NCBI GenBank assembly: GCA_963854835.1 | Contig: OY978525.1 | Coordinates: 92,532,136 to 92,596,135, forward strand | Source: Megamerina dolium | Lineage: Eukaryota; Arthropoda; Insecta; Diptera; Megamerinidae | Length of the DNA: 64,000 nt | Direction of reading: 5' to 3' | In this document: positions 36,401 through 47,097 of the stretch, piece by piece | How positions within the stretch are numbered: position 1 is the first letter of the stretch | How the letters are laid out: every line of letters starts with the position of its first letter | Position numbers and translations under genes: made by a program | Notes under the pieces: generated by a model | Databases searched by the model: none | Told to the model about the DNA's origin: nothing | What the model saw: only the letters and a program-made list of their open reading frames with translations

Positions 36401-39119
36401 ATATGTATGCGTATACCCTATGTATTTATGAACATGTGTAAAGAAAGGCGGGATTTTGTGACACTTTTATTTTTGTGCCAAAAAAGAAACAAGTAATAAA
36501 TAAATAAATAAAAAGGTAAAAAGCTCACGCATGTACTGCAGATGTATGTACGCATGTACATTATCATTGCGTTCAGTATCAGTAAGAAAACAAAAGACAA
36601 TAATAATGGGAAGCCTTTAAATCAGATCAAAAAAAGAGATGTGGTAAGCATTTTAAAGTGACGTGTTGAAATTACGAGGTAGTTTTTTTTCATTGCTAGA
36701 ACAAGAAAGTAAAACAAAGTACAAAAAAATGAACAAAACTGAAAATATATATGTACTAGGGGAGTGGTTGGAACGTTGGCTTGTTATTTATATAGTATAT
36801 GTAAACGGATTTAAAGAGACGCCTATACGCATTCGTAGAAAAATTAAGTAAATGAGATTTACATACTCACATATACGTACATACTCTTGTAAGTATGAGG
36901 ATGAAGAAGCAAAATGGAATATTGTCGATTATTGGGATCATAAAGAAACTGGAATTAAGTTTACATTTTTAATGTAAGATATTATAAACAAATTCGAATT
37001 GTTGCTAGTCGAACCTCATGTGATGTAAACTATTTTTTGCCGACATGAAGAGGCCAATATATTTTAAAATAAGCGCTTAATTGCAGCTTAAATGATGTAA
37101 AACTGATTTCAAGGAAATTTAAAATAATAAAATTATTTTCGAAAGTACCTTAGAAATTTAGTGGTCAATTTTTGTTTTGTGTATAATTTATCATCTCAAA
37201 AATAAATGCTGTCAGTAATATTCAAAAATACATATACATTTTATTGATATGTATATTCTGGTTTTTACTTTTCGATCGGGTTCTCAATTTTAATAAAAAA
37301 ATGTATTTAGTTGATTTTTCTGCTTAGAAAAATAAAAAATAGTTTCAATTTGTTGTATGAAACAGTTTCCCACAATTATCATAGCAACAATGGTCGTAGC
37401 AACAAAGCAACAAAGTTGTAAGTTTTTCGTGTTGAGAAGAAATTCTGTATAAATCAATATTCATTGATTTTTATTTTTGAGAATAAAATAAAAAATCAAA
37501 AATATTTAAATGTTCTTTTGATTTTGATTTTATGTCTTTTATTTATTTCACAAACTTTTTTGAAGTAATATTCATTTTCGATCTCTATTTTTTACACTGC
37601 TTGTGCATATAGTAATGCCCAATTATGGATTATATTTATCAGAAAATGGTATTACTTCTGTTGATATTACTTTAGTGAAAAGAATTGTAAAAATTTCATA
37701 AAATTTTTGTCAAAGAAATTCTATCATCTCTATCTCAATCTTCTTCTGCAATCTTCTCCAGAAGATAAATAGTTATGACATCCCATGAAAAAATTGGTGG
37801 TAAGATATTGGCTATAGACGTTTAAAATTAATACAGTGCGTTTTGATTTTCTACCAAGTTGGAATTTCTAAAAAAGTTTCATATATAATATACTCCAATC
37901 ATCATGTTTTGCCGGTACACATGGCAACAGTATTTTATGGCGGGTGAGTCACCTTGATATAAGTGTACATATATGTTCATGTTGAAATTGTGTGAATAAT
38001 TTTTCATTTATAATATTCTATATGATTTTAATTTTATTTTCTGTTCGCCAATAATTTGATGCCAATTTGTCTTTCTTAATGACATTTTAAGCTGCTTAAT
38101 TGATTAGGCCACTGTTTTGGGTGCCTGCTACTGTCTTTAATCCAAATCTCAATAAAGACATGTGCGTTAATATTGATGGTGTCATACAAATGTGCTAATT
38201 TTGGGTTTACTTATTACAAGAATAACCAATTCACTTGTACACCAGCTTGATTAAATCGCTCAATCAAGCAGCTTAACGTATATACATATGAATATAGCTT
38301 TACAAACAAATATGGCAATGCATGGGACAATTGTGCAAATGTGGGTGTGAATATTTACGCGTGTGTATGTGTAGTATAGAATAATTTCAAAGAATAGAAT
38401 TTCAAGGTTTTTAATCCTAACTTATTCAATAAAGAGGTCTTTGAACGTAATTTATATGTAATATAATATGGTATACGCGATGTATGCATGAGATTAATGC
38501 GACAATTTATGTGTTCTTAATGTTTTTTTTCTTTTAAATTTTGATGAATGAAAAAAAACACACATATATAAATACTTCAAATATTATGATTTGTGCAAAG
38601 TAAATGTCGCTTTTTTATTATCTCTCTTCAAGCGATTAGGCTTGAGGTTTTTTTTAATGGGCGTTTCTAGTTGTACAAATGCATGGACATAAGCGCTATT
38701 AAGCAAAAACCATTTTATCGTTTATTTTTTCTAAGTGGTGGCATAAGAAGTTTTTTTTTTTTAGAAAAACATTTATTTAGATGATGGATTTGTTGACATA
38801 TTAGTATGTTGTATTGCACGAGCAACGAGTGATTGAGTGATTGAATGAATCTGCGAGTTATTAATCAAATCATTAATCATAAATGTAAAAAAGGAAAAGA
38901 AAAAAGCATATACACACACACACACACACGCATCACCATATGTGTTAAAATGTGTGGGAAAATATTACATTATAAATAGTATGGGTATAGTTTAATAAAG
39001 TATTGAATTAAAACAAATCAAAAATAAATAAAAGAAAAAAACTCACCTGTCCAATATGTCGTTTGAGTTCCTCTGTTTTTTGATCACGCATTGGATTATC
39101 GAAACCACATAAACCGATT
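18375..39119 (-). CDS. MH2-domain protein of the Expansion/Rebuff type, 3' part
   Basis: The gene reads leftwards with exons 39047-39119, 35820-35987, 35498-35696, 32821-33239 and 24200-24284, then one of two terminal exons, 19788-22753 or 18375-18481. All junctions are GT-AG and phase-consistent. The first exon visible starts mid-codon after an acceptor, so the N terminus is missing. The visible protein is about 1302 aa (long) or 349 aa (short). The first three exons encode a Smad-type MH2 fold: KRHIGQGVKI followed by NVYVKS parallels the Smad RRHIGKGVHL and SIFVQS motifs. A Ser/Gly/Asn-rich linker with a proline-rich SH3-type ligand (EKPPKLPPRD) follows. I see no MH1 domain. In Drosophila the MH2-only proteins Expansion and Rebuff control chitin deposition in trachea; which paralogue this is, or whether it is a third, I cannot say. 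Confidence 0.72.
19788..22753 (-). CDS. Long homopeptide-rich terminal exon of the MH2 gene
   Basis: It joins the preceding exon in phase 1 and runs 987 codons to TAA at 19788-19790. It opens with DPYYCGLRARVPNFVKSSKS, then becomes strongly low-complexity: poly-Ala, a run of ten His, poly-Gln, long Asn/Lys runs, a run of eleven Pro, and His/Arg-rich stretches. Between these are non-repetitive islands such as SRREQIDGNCNCVSCYTLAP-like sequence (near 21650) and GGMVKWCSESDISELDRGSK (near 21500), which are likely the conserved parts. The reading frame stays open through almost 3 kb of repetitive codons, good evidence for coding. The last residues are PRKPRSLSLKKIQILDY. No AATAAA was seen close to the stop; one lies about 1.3 kb downstream near 18503-18510. 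Confidence 0.85.
23014..23250. mobile_element. mariner-type MITE
   Basis: About 237 bp with inverted ends: GGTTGGCAACTAAGAAAGTG at 23017, and its counterpart GAGGCAACTAAGAAATTGCC read inward from the right edge, so about 20 of 24 positions agree. The TTGGGTTGGCAACTAAG-like terminus is a familiar mariner end in flies, and TA precedes the left end. There is no transposase sequence. It lies in the intron before the long terminal exon. Confidence 0.75.
24200..24284 (-). CDS. Small exon before the alternative tails of the MH2 gene
   Basis: An 85-nt exon encoding PDYDDIDVDGRIKLSRGKSD followed by a Lys-rich end. It starts in phase 0 and its donor leaves a single G, so the first codon after the junction is GAT with either downstream exon, because both terminal acceptors continue with AT. 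It is therefore the branch point for the two tails. Confidence 0.82.
24285..25687. other. Intron sequence with possible LINE remnant
   Basis: This is part of the 8.5-kb intron of the MH2 gene. A (GA)n run lies at about 24316-24336. On the plus strand at about 24495-24570 the translation EYGSFQAHLNRIQIAETPE resembles the C-terminal region of LINE ORF2 proteins (a YGSF..(Y/H)L.R motif before a Cys-rich finger), but it is followed by a stop and no finger, so it is a degenerate fragment at best. Nothing else is recognised up to 25687. Confidence 0.35.
25688..27632 (+). mobile_element. DINE-1/Helentron-like element, copy B (long form)
   Basis: It has the same ends as copy A: TTTTTATACCCTGCATAA at the left and the GTCGGC-CCCA-GCCGAC hairpin (27600-27615) followed by GTAAGGAGATTTTTT at the right. 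The (GTCC)n tract lies near 25827-25860. The central array is expanded: CACGCC marks fall near 25983, 26134, 26289, 26442, 26585, 26738, 26884, 27037, 27181 and 27338, a spacing of about 143-157 bp, and a higher-order period near 297 bp is visible between alternate units. The copy is 1945 bp against about 1600 for copies A and C. It is intronic and non-coding. Confidence 0.72.
27791..29387 (+). mobile_element. DINE-1/Helentron-like element, copy C
   Basis: It is nearly identical in layout and sequence to copy A (1597 against 1599 bp), including the (GTCC)n tract near 27927-27962, the central array, the inverse ATGCAGGGTATA near the right end and the terminal hairpin at 29356-29371. Small differences cluster around the third unit near 28360-28390. 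It lies only 158 bp after copy B in the same orientation. Confidence 0.72.
29388..30310. other. Intron sequence, nothing recognised
   Basis: AT-rich intronic DNA with short microsatellites, such as a TGTGTG tract near 29814-29832. No gene or element is recognised. Confidence 0.4.
30311..30660 (-). pseudogene. mariner transposase C-terminal remnant
   Basis: Read on the minus strand, 30370-30510 encodes SFYASGIMKIPLNWQQIEEY, the typical end of mariner transposases (FY..GI..LP.RW...I...G.YF), followed by a stop. The sequence continues to a terminus-like ATTGGATTGGGAAAAAAGCA at about 30313. Upstream codons are interrupted, so only a decayed 3' end remains, and no matching inverted repeat was found. 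Confidence 0.6.
31130..31930 (+). pseudogene. Tc1/mariner-superfamily transposase, decayed (rosa-like)
   Basis: Plus-strand fragments in shifting frames reproduce a transposase in order. About 31300-31345 encodes a VRTIRTLQVIKF helix-turn-helix linker. Then come a 17-A run that breaks the frame and SRIFKKGLEAEAFKR. The catalytic block LFTDEKFFTIQ, with the first catalytic Asp, lies at 31519-31551 and is followed by a stop. Later, about 31710-31760 gives LNPLNYKLWIVLGDMVYHKR, the region around the third acidic residue, and 31800-31880 gives AVANFPMDEVRVAIHDWPVR. Several stops and frame changes make it non-functional. Family assignment within the superfamily is from motif memory. Confidence 0.72.
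31931..32820. other. Intron sequence with a short perfect palindrome
   Basis: AT-rich intron. A 22-bp inverted repeat, CAAAGAGTGA followed directly by its complement with two bases between (near 32090-32112), could be the subterminal part of the preceding transposon. Nothing else is recognised. Confidence 0.4.
32821..33239 (-). CDS. Low-complexity linker exon of the MH2 gene
   Basis: It begins in phase 1 and ends in phase 0, encoding about 139 residues. It opens with RPMVDIKNRPRIPIPDEDPY, passes through a Gly/Ser/Asn-rich stretch with several short homopolymer runs, and ends with the proline-rich EKPPKLPPRDNIYSHDVIPK, a plausible SH3-domain ligand. The next exon (24200-24284) adds PDYDDIDVDGRIKLSR and a Lys-rich end. 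No enzymatic motif is visible. Confidence 0.8.
33240..35497. other. Intron of the MH2 gene, nothing recognised
   Basis: A 2.26-kb AT-rich intron between the linker exon and the last MH2 exon. Short open frames lack coding character. A (TAG)n run occurs near 35301-35319. Confidence 0.5.
35498..39119 (-). CDS. MH2 core exons
   Basis: Three exons hold most of the MH2 domain. Exon 39047-39119 (acceptor phase 2) encodes GLCGFDNPMRDQKTEELKR, the counterpart of the Smad stretch that precedes the RRHIGKGV motif. Exon 35820-35987 (56 codons, phase 0 on both sides) encodes the beta-strand region with RRYAKSNVYVKS and ends in EKIVK. Exon 35498-35696 encodes FDMKKFQ, the basic RELRRAYPDRRR stretch and the hydrophobic ECPIWVLIVNVVAMDMLKSK, where Smads carry the conserved Trp-containing C-terminal strand and helix. 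The opening part of the domain, normally with the W/Y strand, should lie in an exon upstream and was not found. No Smad-type C-terminal SSxS phosphorylation motif follows. Confidence 0.75.
35988..39046. other. Intron of the MH2 gene, nothing recognised
   Basis: A 3.06-kb AT-rich intron. Several A or T homopolymers and a CA dinucleotide run (near 38911-38928) occur; no gene, RNA or mobile element is recognised. Confidence 0.5.
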
Positions 39120-41166
39120 CTGTAATGAAATAAAAAAAAAATGTAGAAATATTTAGTTAATTAATGCAAAAATTTTAGGTATTTATTTAATTTAATTAAA
39201 TACAATTATTGTAGCTAGTTATTGTCCAAAACTCTATTCAAATATTACAAATTCTTTTTCAAACATTGCAACTGAAATGACTCATTCATTCGTCGATGAT
39301 ATTTGTTTGTTTTGTTGCTTTCACAACAAATTTATGTAGGTATGTATTTTGTAATAAACAGTTTTGTACCTTTTATGGCTAACATAAATGTTACAAATCA
39401 GTTGTCAAATGACATCGCACGAGGTAAAAAAAAAAACAAAACCAAATGGCGACACTTGCACATTAGTCAAAAGCAAACCAAACGAACATTAACAATATAA
39501 AATGCCAGATATAAGGAAAAATTTAACAACAATAACAATTTTGCACAAAATGTTCGCGTTGTGGCAGTAGCGAAAATAACAGTCATAGCAAAGGTATAAA
39601 CCCGAAAGGTGTAGCCAATCAAACGAACTAAACATACACAATGCATTTTTGTATGCCATAATGAGCATATTGTATACGGTATATGCGTGCATACATACAA
39701 ATATGTGTACATGTGTGCATATTTGTCATCCCAAAAATGTCGACATCAAATGGCACGCGTAGAACCACATTGAAATCGAAATAACCAAATAATCCAAACA
39801 ACAATGGCAGCAAGTGAGCGCCCGAAAAAATGCAAATGACTAAAACCATTGTGTATTGTTAAAAATTGTTGAAAAATCTGTAATATACATTATTTGTGTA
39901 AATCATAAATTATTTGGCTTTTAATTAAAAGCCTTTAAGCATAAAAGTACCTATGCAAAATGTCAAATATTCAAAGTGATTGATTGGCATATGGGGAGTG
40001 TTTATTAAAAGATTACTTATAATAATTGATATTTACAATGCTAGTATTGTAAATTCGATATCGAAAAATGTCAAAGTGTGTCATGAGGCAAACACTTTTA
40101 CAAAGTGCATTATGCTTCTATATACAATGAAGCGTATGTGTATATTTGTTTAATTTTTAAAGAATTTACGAATTACCATTAATAAGAATTATGCAAGAAA
40201 ATTTTCAAATTAAATCCAACTTCAGGGTAAAAAGTTTAAAATTCAATTAGGTATATAATTAATTTTACTAATTAGTATGGTGGATGAACAATATGCTTAC
40301 TCATTTGTCACTCTCTGTTTATGTTTCTAGCTTACTAATTCCATTGAACCTTTGACACTTTGACGACAGACAACTCATTCAATTGCCACCTGAGTTGTGT
40401 GTTTGATATTACATATTATTGCTTCGCGCATGATATTTTTTTTTTTTGGAATAGAATTTACATTTATCAATTTTTGCTCCACGTCGTCATAGCCTGACGC
40501 ATTGAGTATTCATCACACAACAGAAAAAATATAAATTTTTTGATTTTGCATTTTCGAAAAATATACACTTTAGTTTTTTCTGCTCAATTAGAATTGCATT
40601 AAAAGGAATGAGTGTTTTTCAGTGTAATTATTTGGATTTGTGGTAAAAAAAAAATAAATAAATGAGGGTCAGTCATATATTTTACACACTCTGTTTCATC
40701 CTCCTAGAGACGATTCCTCAGAACCCATATAGTTCAGGTGTTTTTAAGTTCGATTTGCCTGGGCGTCCGCTTATGAGGGGGGTATAGCAGGAAAAAATAT
40801 GATAAAAAATGTAGCATCCTTGAAGCCCTGGGAGCGTATTTTATAAAGATGTCAAAAATAGGGGAGCACCCTAGAGAAGTAAATATGTTTTGGAAAAATA
40901 TTGAAGAGACAAGACAAGTCAACACAAAATAAATGAGATTTTATCCTTCCAAATGCGTAGCAGTAGTAGAACACTTCATAAAAATCTCAATTTTGTAGGG
41001 CTTGAGTTACTGGCTAAGTAGGTTCAGCAGAAGTGTGGGGGAGGAAAAATTAAAGGGTGTCAGCATTACATTTTGTCATTATTAAAAATAATTTTTTAAT
41101 GAAATCAAATATTTTTAGCCTTTTAATGTTAGGAAAGAACCATTTTTCAAATACTTAGTGACTACC

Positions 41167-41168
<2 letters not shown>

Positions 41169-41246
<78 letters not shown>
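41169..41246. repeat. (TA)n microsatellite
   Basis: A pure TA dinucleotide array of about 78 bp in the large intron. Confidence 0.95.
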
Positions 41247-41248
<2 letters not shown>

Positions 41249-44039
41249 CATGACTTATATAAATATTGGAGTACATATGCTAAAAATATAAGTACATATA
41301 TCATATTACGAACAAATCATTAAGCTACAATTTCCCATGATGAAAAAAATTGGTCATTAATTATTATAGCCTCTTTTTTTTTGTTGCTAGTCAAAATATC
41401 ATATTTTAAATAAATTTTGTCTAAATATACAAAAACTAAATTAATTTCATGTATTTTAGTGTATGTGTGTAATTAGTTTGATAAACATATTCTATACACT
41501 TGCATACAATTGCTTACATATGTATGAATATTAAAGTGCTTAATAATGAAATATTTGTGTTAATCAATTTAAAATTACCACCATTAAATATTATACGCAT
41601 TAAAATTAAGTTAAGTATCCAGATTTTAATAATCTTTTTGTTTTCAGCTTGTTAAAATATGTTCTGTATTTTTTTGTATGTTTACTTATTTTTTAGTTTT
41701 TTATTTTTGGTAATGAGTATGCTTATTTTGTTTATATGTATGTTATGTAGCAGCATATACATATGTTTGAGTATCACAATTTGAAAATCAAAGCAATATA
41801 AATTACATTTTAAACAATCAACGTACATAACGTAGGTCTAATCTATGTTTTAGCAATCACAATGGCAGCAAGAAAGAAAAATAAAACAATTAAATGTTAA
41901 AAATAACTATAGCAAAAGCATACATTAAGGTTGGAAACCTTGTCTACACACTACAAAAAATATAGAATCTATCTAGCATAGCACATGCATACGATGTATG
42001 TATGTAGGTAAGAAGCAGATATGATTGGATTTCTTAAGTAAGTGCCATGGTAATCTATGTTAACGTGGAATTAGCATGAGCGGTAAGACGAAGTAGAAGA
42101 AGATGAATTCAAAGAATTAGTAATAATAGCAGAAAAGCATGGCAAATTATCTACTGTTTTGCACCCATCTATTCTACATACATACTTAAGTCGTTACAAA
42201 CACCCCACCTTCATTTATTACTCATTCTAAATCTCTAATGGTCTACTAAACTGATAGATGACCCAATGACTTAATATGTAGTTATGTATATGTAGTCGTT
42301 TTGGTGCATTTATATATATGAGTGTGTGTGTGTGTGTGTATCTTTTCAATTTGTTTCATTTGTCGTTGTGTCCTTCTTCAATAATACATTGTTTGTGGAA
42401 TATTTTAAATCTGTTTCTTCTTCTTTTCGTATTCTACTTCTTCTAATTATGTTAAAACATTTTTCATATGGGATCAAGTTGAGCTAGGTGCACTAGACCA
42501 GCATTATCAGTAAGTCATCAAACGGTGGCATCAGGCAGGCAACAGGCTTATTAATGGCAAAAGAAGTAATTCTTGGTACCATTGATGTCAGCAGAAATCG
42601 TGAGTAGTACAGCAACAGCAGCACCAGCAGCAGCAGCAAGAAGGTTACTTACTTAAACTAGTAAATGGTTCTTTTTTTATTGGTATTATTGTAAGTATGT
42701 TGTATGCTAAGTAGTATATGGTTGACTGTGTGATTTATTGGCTAAATGATGATTTCTATGCTTTATTATTACCGTGTTGTTGTTGTTCATCACGTTATTT
42801 TTCCTATACTATACATCCATACATATTCGTATATTCATTATTCGCTGTACGGTGTTCGATGTTCGTTAAAACTGTTAAAATGTGTGTCAAAGTTTCTATT
42901 GTTTCTGCTGTGATATGCTGGCTTATTGTTCTTAATGTTGCGATTGTTGTTATTATTATTAATATTATGATTCTTCTTGTTGTTGTTGTTCACATTACTC
43001 GTATGCTCGAATATTGTTTCAAATGATTGCGTTCAAGGTTCATAACATATGTTATGTACATATGTACATGTATGCTCCTGCTATTGTTACTTAGATTACT
43101 TATTGCTTATACATAGTTCTTAATTGTGATTCGTTTTGTTATTACTATTAATTTAATATTCATATTCATGTATGTATATAATTGTTCAAATTGCCATAGT
43201 TTATAGTGGATTTTAATTTATATACAAGCACATTATATACCATATACTTAATTATACTCGTACATAAATGTAGCTACTAATATATAGGTTCCTAAGTAAA
43301 ATACCGTATATGAGTATTTAGATGATGCATCATTAAATACTTAAATAATGTAATGTTTTTAATTAGCTACCATCGATTTAATGCGAATTCATTACAAAGT
43401 CATTGCTTATTAAGTTTACATAAATTATTCAATAATCAAAAATTATGGCAGAATTCATTAAGGATCGCATTAAATTTTAACTTAATTTTAAACAAGTTTT
43501 ATGCTTTTTTTTAATGCAGTTTGAACCGTAAATGAAAACAGGTTGAATTAAAAGGCCTAAAAAATTAACTGTAACAATGAATATTAAAACAAAAAGTCTT
43601 GGTTTACGCAATTAGATACTTAAAGTTGATTATAACTGGATTTTATTTATTGAAATTAATATGAAATCAAAAATGTTAAAATTAATATTTAAAAATTAAG
43701 TTTAAATGCTTTACTGTATTGATTTAACAAAAGCAGTTATTTGGTAGTAAAATCTTACCATTTGATTGCGATTAGGATGGAAGGTTTGATACTGTGACCA
43801 CTAGGGTCTATTGTATGCTCTAGTATTTTGAGTGAGTTATACGTCCACCTTGTAAACTGTGTTAATATGATGTTTATATCCAGCACTTGTATTCCTGAGT
43901 AATATTCTTTCTCCAACACGTGTTTGTCAAGTCTCTTCTTGTTTTCTCTAAGAAAATCTGGGCATTAGATAAGTATGTGCTGCATTGTTTCATCTAAGCA
44001 TGATTTACATGCGTGTACTTAGTAATTCTCATTTTGGTT

Positions 44040-44935
44040 AGGTGATGGTTGGAGGTCTAAGATTTTGCGGTTTAAGATTAGAGCATCCCTGTTTTTTTAA
44101 CATTGTACGATAGCAATTTTTTGCAATGTTTTATGTTCTGTTCTTGATTCCATATTTCGTTTGTTAAGTCCATCTGCCATTTTTCTATTTCCTGGTTTAT
44201 ATCAGTTTCCGTGAAGCCGAATTACGGACCAAGTCTTGAGAAGGGTTGTTCTAGCCTGCTTATCTGCCCTTTCATTGCTACTAAAACACCTATGTTCCGT
44301 CTTAGGGATTTATGGTATTCTAGAACAGATTGTTGGTCGAATATTTGATTCTTTAATACTTTAATTACAGCATGGCTGTTTGATAATACACATATTTTTG
44401 ATTTTCTTGAATTCCTTTCCACGATTTTTGAAGTGGTTTCGTCAATCGCGTATAATTGCGTTGAGAAGATGGTGGCGCCCCTGTCCATAGATATGTGTAA
44501 TTTGCATCTAGGTCCTATCACTCCTGCCCCCCCCCCCCCCGCATTGGGACGTTTTTGAGCATAATTTTTTACTCACACTGCGTTTAATTCCCACTTCATT
44601 CTACCGGGGATTATCAACTCATAGAATTTTTCCAAGTTCAGGGTCGGAACTATCTGACCACTAAATTGGACCGTATACCTTACAGTTATGAACCATTGCA
44701 GTATTTTTAGGTGCGCTCTGGTGTCCCCCTCCTTGAATTTGTAGATTTTTTCAAGATTTAAAGCCTCTTCCGCTGCTTCGCTCTTAATTGCTACATGTAA
44801 TAGTTGGGAGTGTTCTCATTGCTCCTATTGAAGTGTGTCAGCCTTTGGAGTTCTGTTAGTTTTCTTTGTACGGTTTCTTGTTCAGTATTCTATCACCATA
44901 TGATTGATCCATATAGAATGCTGGGTAAAATCATA
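44040..44935 (-). pseudogene. LINE ORF2 remnant: RT end and RNase H domain
   Basis: Read leftwards, 44935-44880 encodes ILPSILYGSIIW, the motif near the end of a LINE reverse transcriptase, followed by RKLTELQRL. The frame 44521-44222 then gives an RNase H domain (TIFSTQLYAIDETTSKIVER, then KICVLSNSHAVIKVL). The catalytic Glu of the usual (A/S)E.YAI motif reads Gln, and the SDS Asp reads Asn, so the nuclease is dead. A run of about fifteen C (44527-44541) interrupts the region. RNase H at this position points to the I/Loa/R1-type LINE groups rather than a retrovirus-like element. Confidence 0.68.
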
Positions 44936-46662
44936 TTGTTATATAAAATTAAAAAGCTAAATTATAGTGTCTGTTTTATAATCTTGAAGCGAAAAACAAA
45001 GAAACATAGAACAAAGAATATATAGAGTGGAAGTTTTTAAAGCATCGGCAGTTTGATCAAATAGAAATCACTAATATTTTTCCCACATAGGCAAAAATAT
45101 ATTTTTAAAGAAAAACGATTCTTGTCTCGTTTTTTTCTTATTATTCACTGAAATATAAAACCAATAGTTATCAAGAATTTATATACATTCAGTATATGTA
45201 GTTTATATACTCATGCATAGTTGTATTTATAAGAAAAATAAAAGAATCTGAATTAAAATCAACTTTTACTTTTCGTCCATTATGCGGTCTTTTTTCGGTT
45301 TTTTGTTTTATTTACAAAAATTACAAAAAAAAAAAAAACTGCTACTTATAAAATACATTCATATATGAAGTATACTCATGGCATGGTAAGAAACCTAAAA
45401 ACTGAAACAAGTTGATATAAAAATATGCAGCAACAGAAGGAGGAGGAAGGCTAGAGAGAAATATGTATTCACGTAAAATGCAAATATATACCAATATATA
45501 TATGGTATACATGTACGTATAAATGTATGCATGAAAAATGAAAATAAGAAAAAGAAGAAAAAAAAAAAACGTTTAAAAACTGATCAACGAAGCGTAACAC
45601 CAACAACAAAAACACCAAGCATTAAGTATCAGATGCCGCTTTGGACGCTTGCGCACCATACACATATTCACAGCAGCACCAAGTAACACCAATACCAACA
45701 CTTGCACAGTAAAGTGAATAGTTGCGCGAGTGTATCGGTTGCAAGGTCGTCCACTGTTAAATGGGCTCAAAGTAATGGTAGTATAATATTGTATTAACAA
45801 CAACACAACACAACGCCAACAATATTAAGACAACAACAACAACGGCAGCAGCAGCAAATAATGACTATAATAACCGTTGAACTAAGTCACCTAGACACAG
45901 ACATAGAATACATATATATGTATATAAAATAGTTGTACCTATACATACCTATACATAAGTTAAGAAGTGCAAGAGAAGAAGAACAAGGTGCAGAAGAGAA
46001 AAAAACTTGTCTTGGCACGCCTAAATGCTTTTCAATTTATTAAAAAACAACAACAAGTAATATTATTGAAATATAAAATTAACAATAAAAAATAAAACCA
46101 GAAAAGAAAAAAAAACCCGAAATTCCAACAACAACAGCAAGAAAAGATGGACATTTTTGTGGTTTTACAATATTTACCCAAGTCACTAAATAGTGTAGCT
46201 GCTACAATGCAATGAGCAGTGCATAATGCATTCGATACTCCAAGTGCTGGTGATGCTGCTGCTGCTGCTGCAGCTGTTGTTGTTGCTGCAAGTTATTGCA
46301 AACATTATGGAATTCAACATGCTGTAATTACAAATACAAAAACAGTTGAGCTGCATAAAGTTATAAGCTTATGGAATTTTCTGTTTGTAGGTACGTTTTA
46401 CACGTAAACTGAGTGGGTCAGTTGGCGGTACTATGACCACAATTTATAAGGAAGATGTATCGATAAGGTTTATAACTTGTTTTTCATTGTTGTTGGCTTT
46501 TATGATTTTCTTCTTCTTCATTAATTGCATTTATTAAAATATGCCGTTGTAAGTCGCCATAGTCTGAGGCCATTTAAATTGCAAAAACACAAAAACAAAA
46601 ATATTTCGATGCTCTCATACACTGACATATCACATGTATGATGACAATGTGCATATGTCGGT

Positions 46663-47097
46663 ATTGGTTGGTGAGAAAGTTCAGTCGGTTTTTTTTTAAT
46701 TTGAATTCAAAGGCGTTGTCCAGCGGTAAGCTTAATAGTAAACGGAAAAGTACTGCCTAGACTGTGTTTTTTTTGTCAACTATCAGTAGGCTTTATTATA
46801 AACCGCGTTCTTAAAAGCTCTTATCCATATTAGACAAGTCGTAAGCGTGATTTTGTCTTCTGTTTGTAACGTTTTGGCGTTAAATTTGTTTTGTAGCGGC
46901 CATAATAAGGCCATAAGAGAAGGAGCCAGGTCTGGTGAGTATGAAAGATGAATCAGAACATAGTTTGGCCAGTTTTTGGCGAGTAATGAAGCAAGTATCA
47001 CTATATCATAGTTGAATACAATTTAGTTCAAGTAAATGAGAAATCTCTTTGTGAGAGAGAAGAAAAAAAAACGAACGAACTTTCCTACCAAATCAAT
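46663..47097 (-). mobile_element. Internally deleted mariner element
   Basis: The ends are inverted repeats: TTGGTTGGTGAGAAAGTTCA at 46664 and, read inward from 47097, TTGATTTGGTAGGAAAGTTC, both running into GTCGGTTTTTT-like or GTTCGTTTTTT-like T tracts. Inside, the minus strand encodes HLSYSPDLAPS with LQNKFNAKTLQTED, the C-terminal catalytic region of mariner transposase; the final acidic position after SPDLAPS is not retained. At about 435 bp it lacks some two thirds of a normal 1.3-kb mariner. Confidence 0.75.

Noticed and set aside
40734..40925. 63-codon minus-strand frame tested as the missing MH2 exon
   Set aside because: No Smad-like residues and no phase-2 donor at its end.
42640..42665. 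Strong donor-like GTAAGTAAC on the minus strand as the end of an upstream MH2 exon
   Set aside because: The sequence before it encodes no MH2-like peptide and the phase does not fit.
42718..43026. 102-codon hydrophobic plus-strand frame
   Set aside because: It looks like a multi-pass membrane peptide, but the composition comes from TTG/GTT/ATT triplet-rich intron DNA and no splice or start context supports it.
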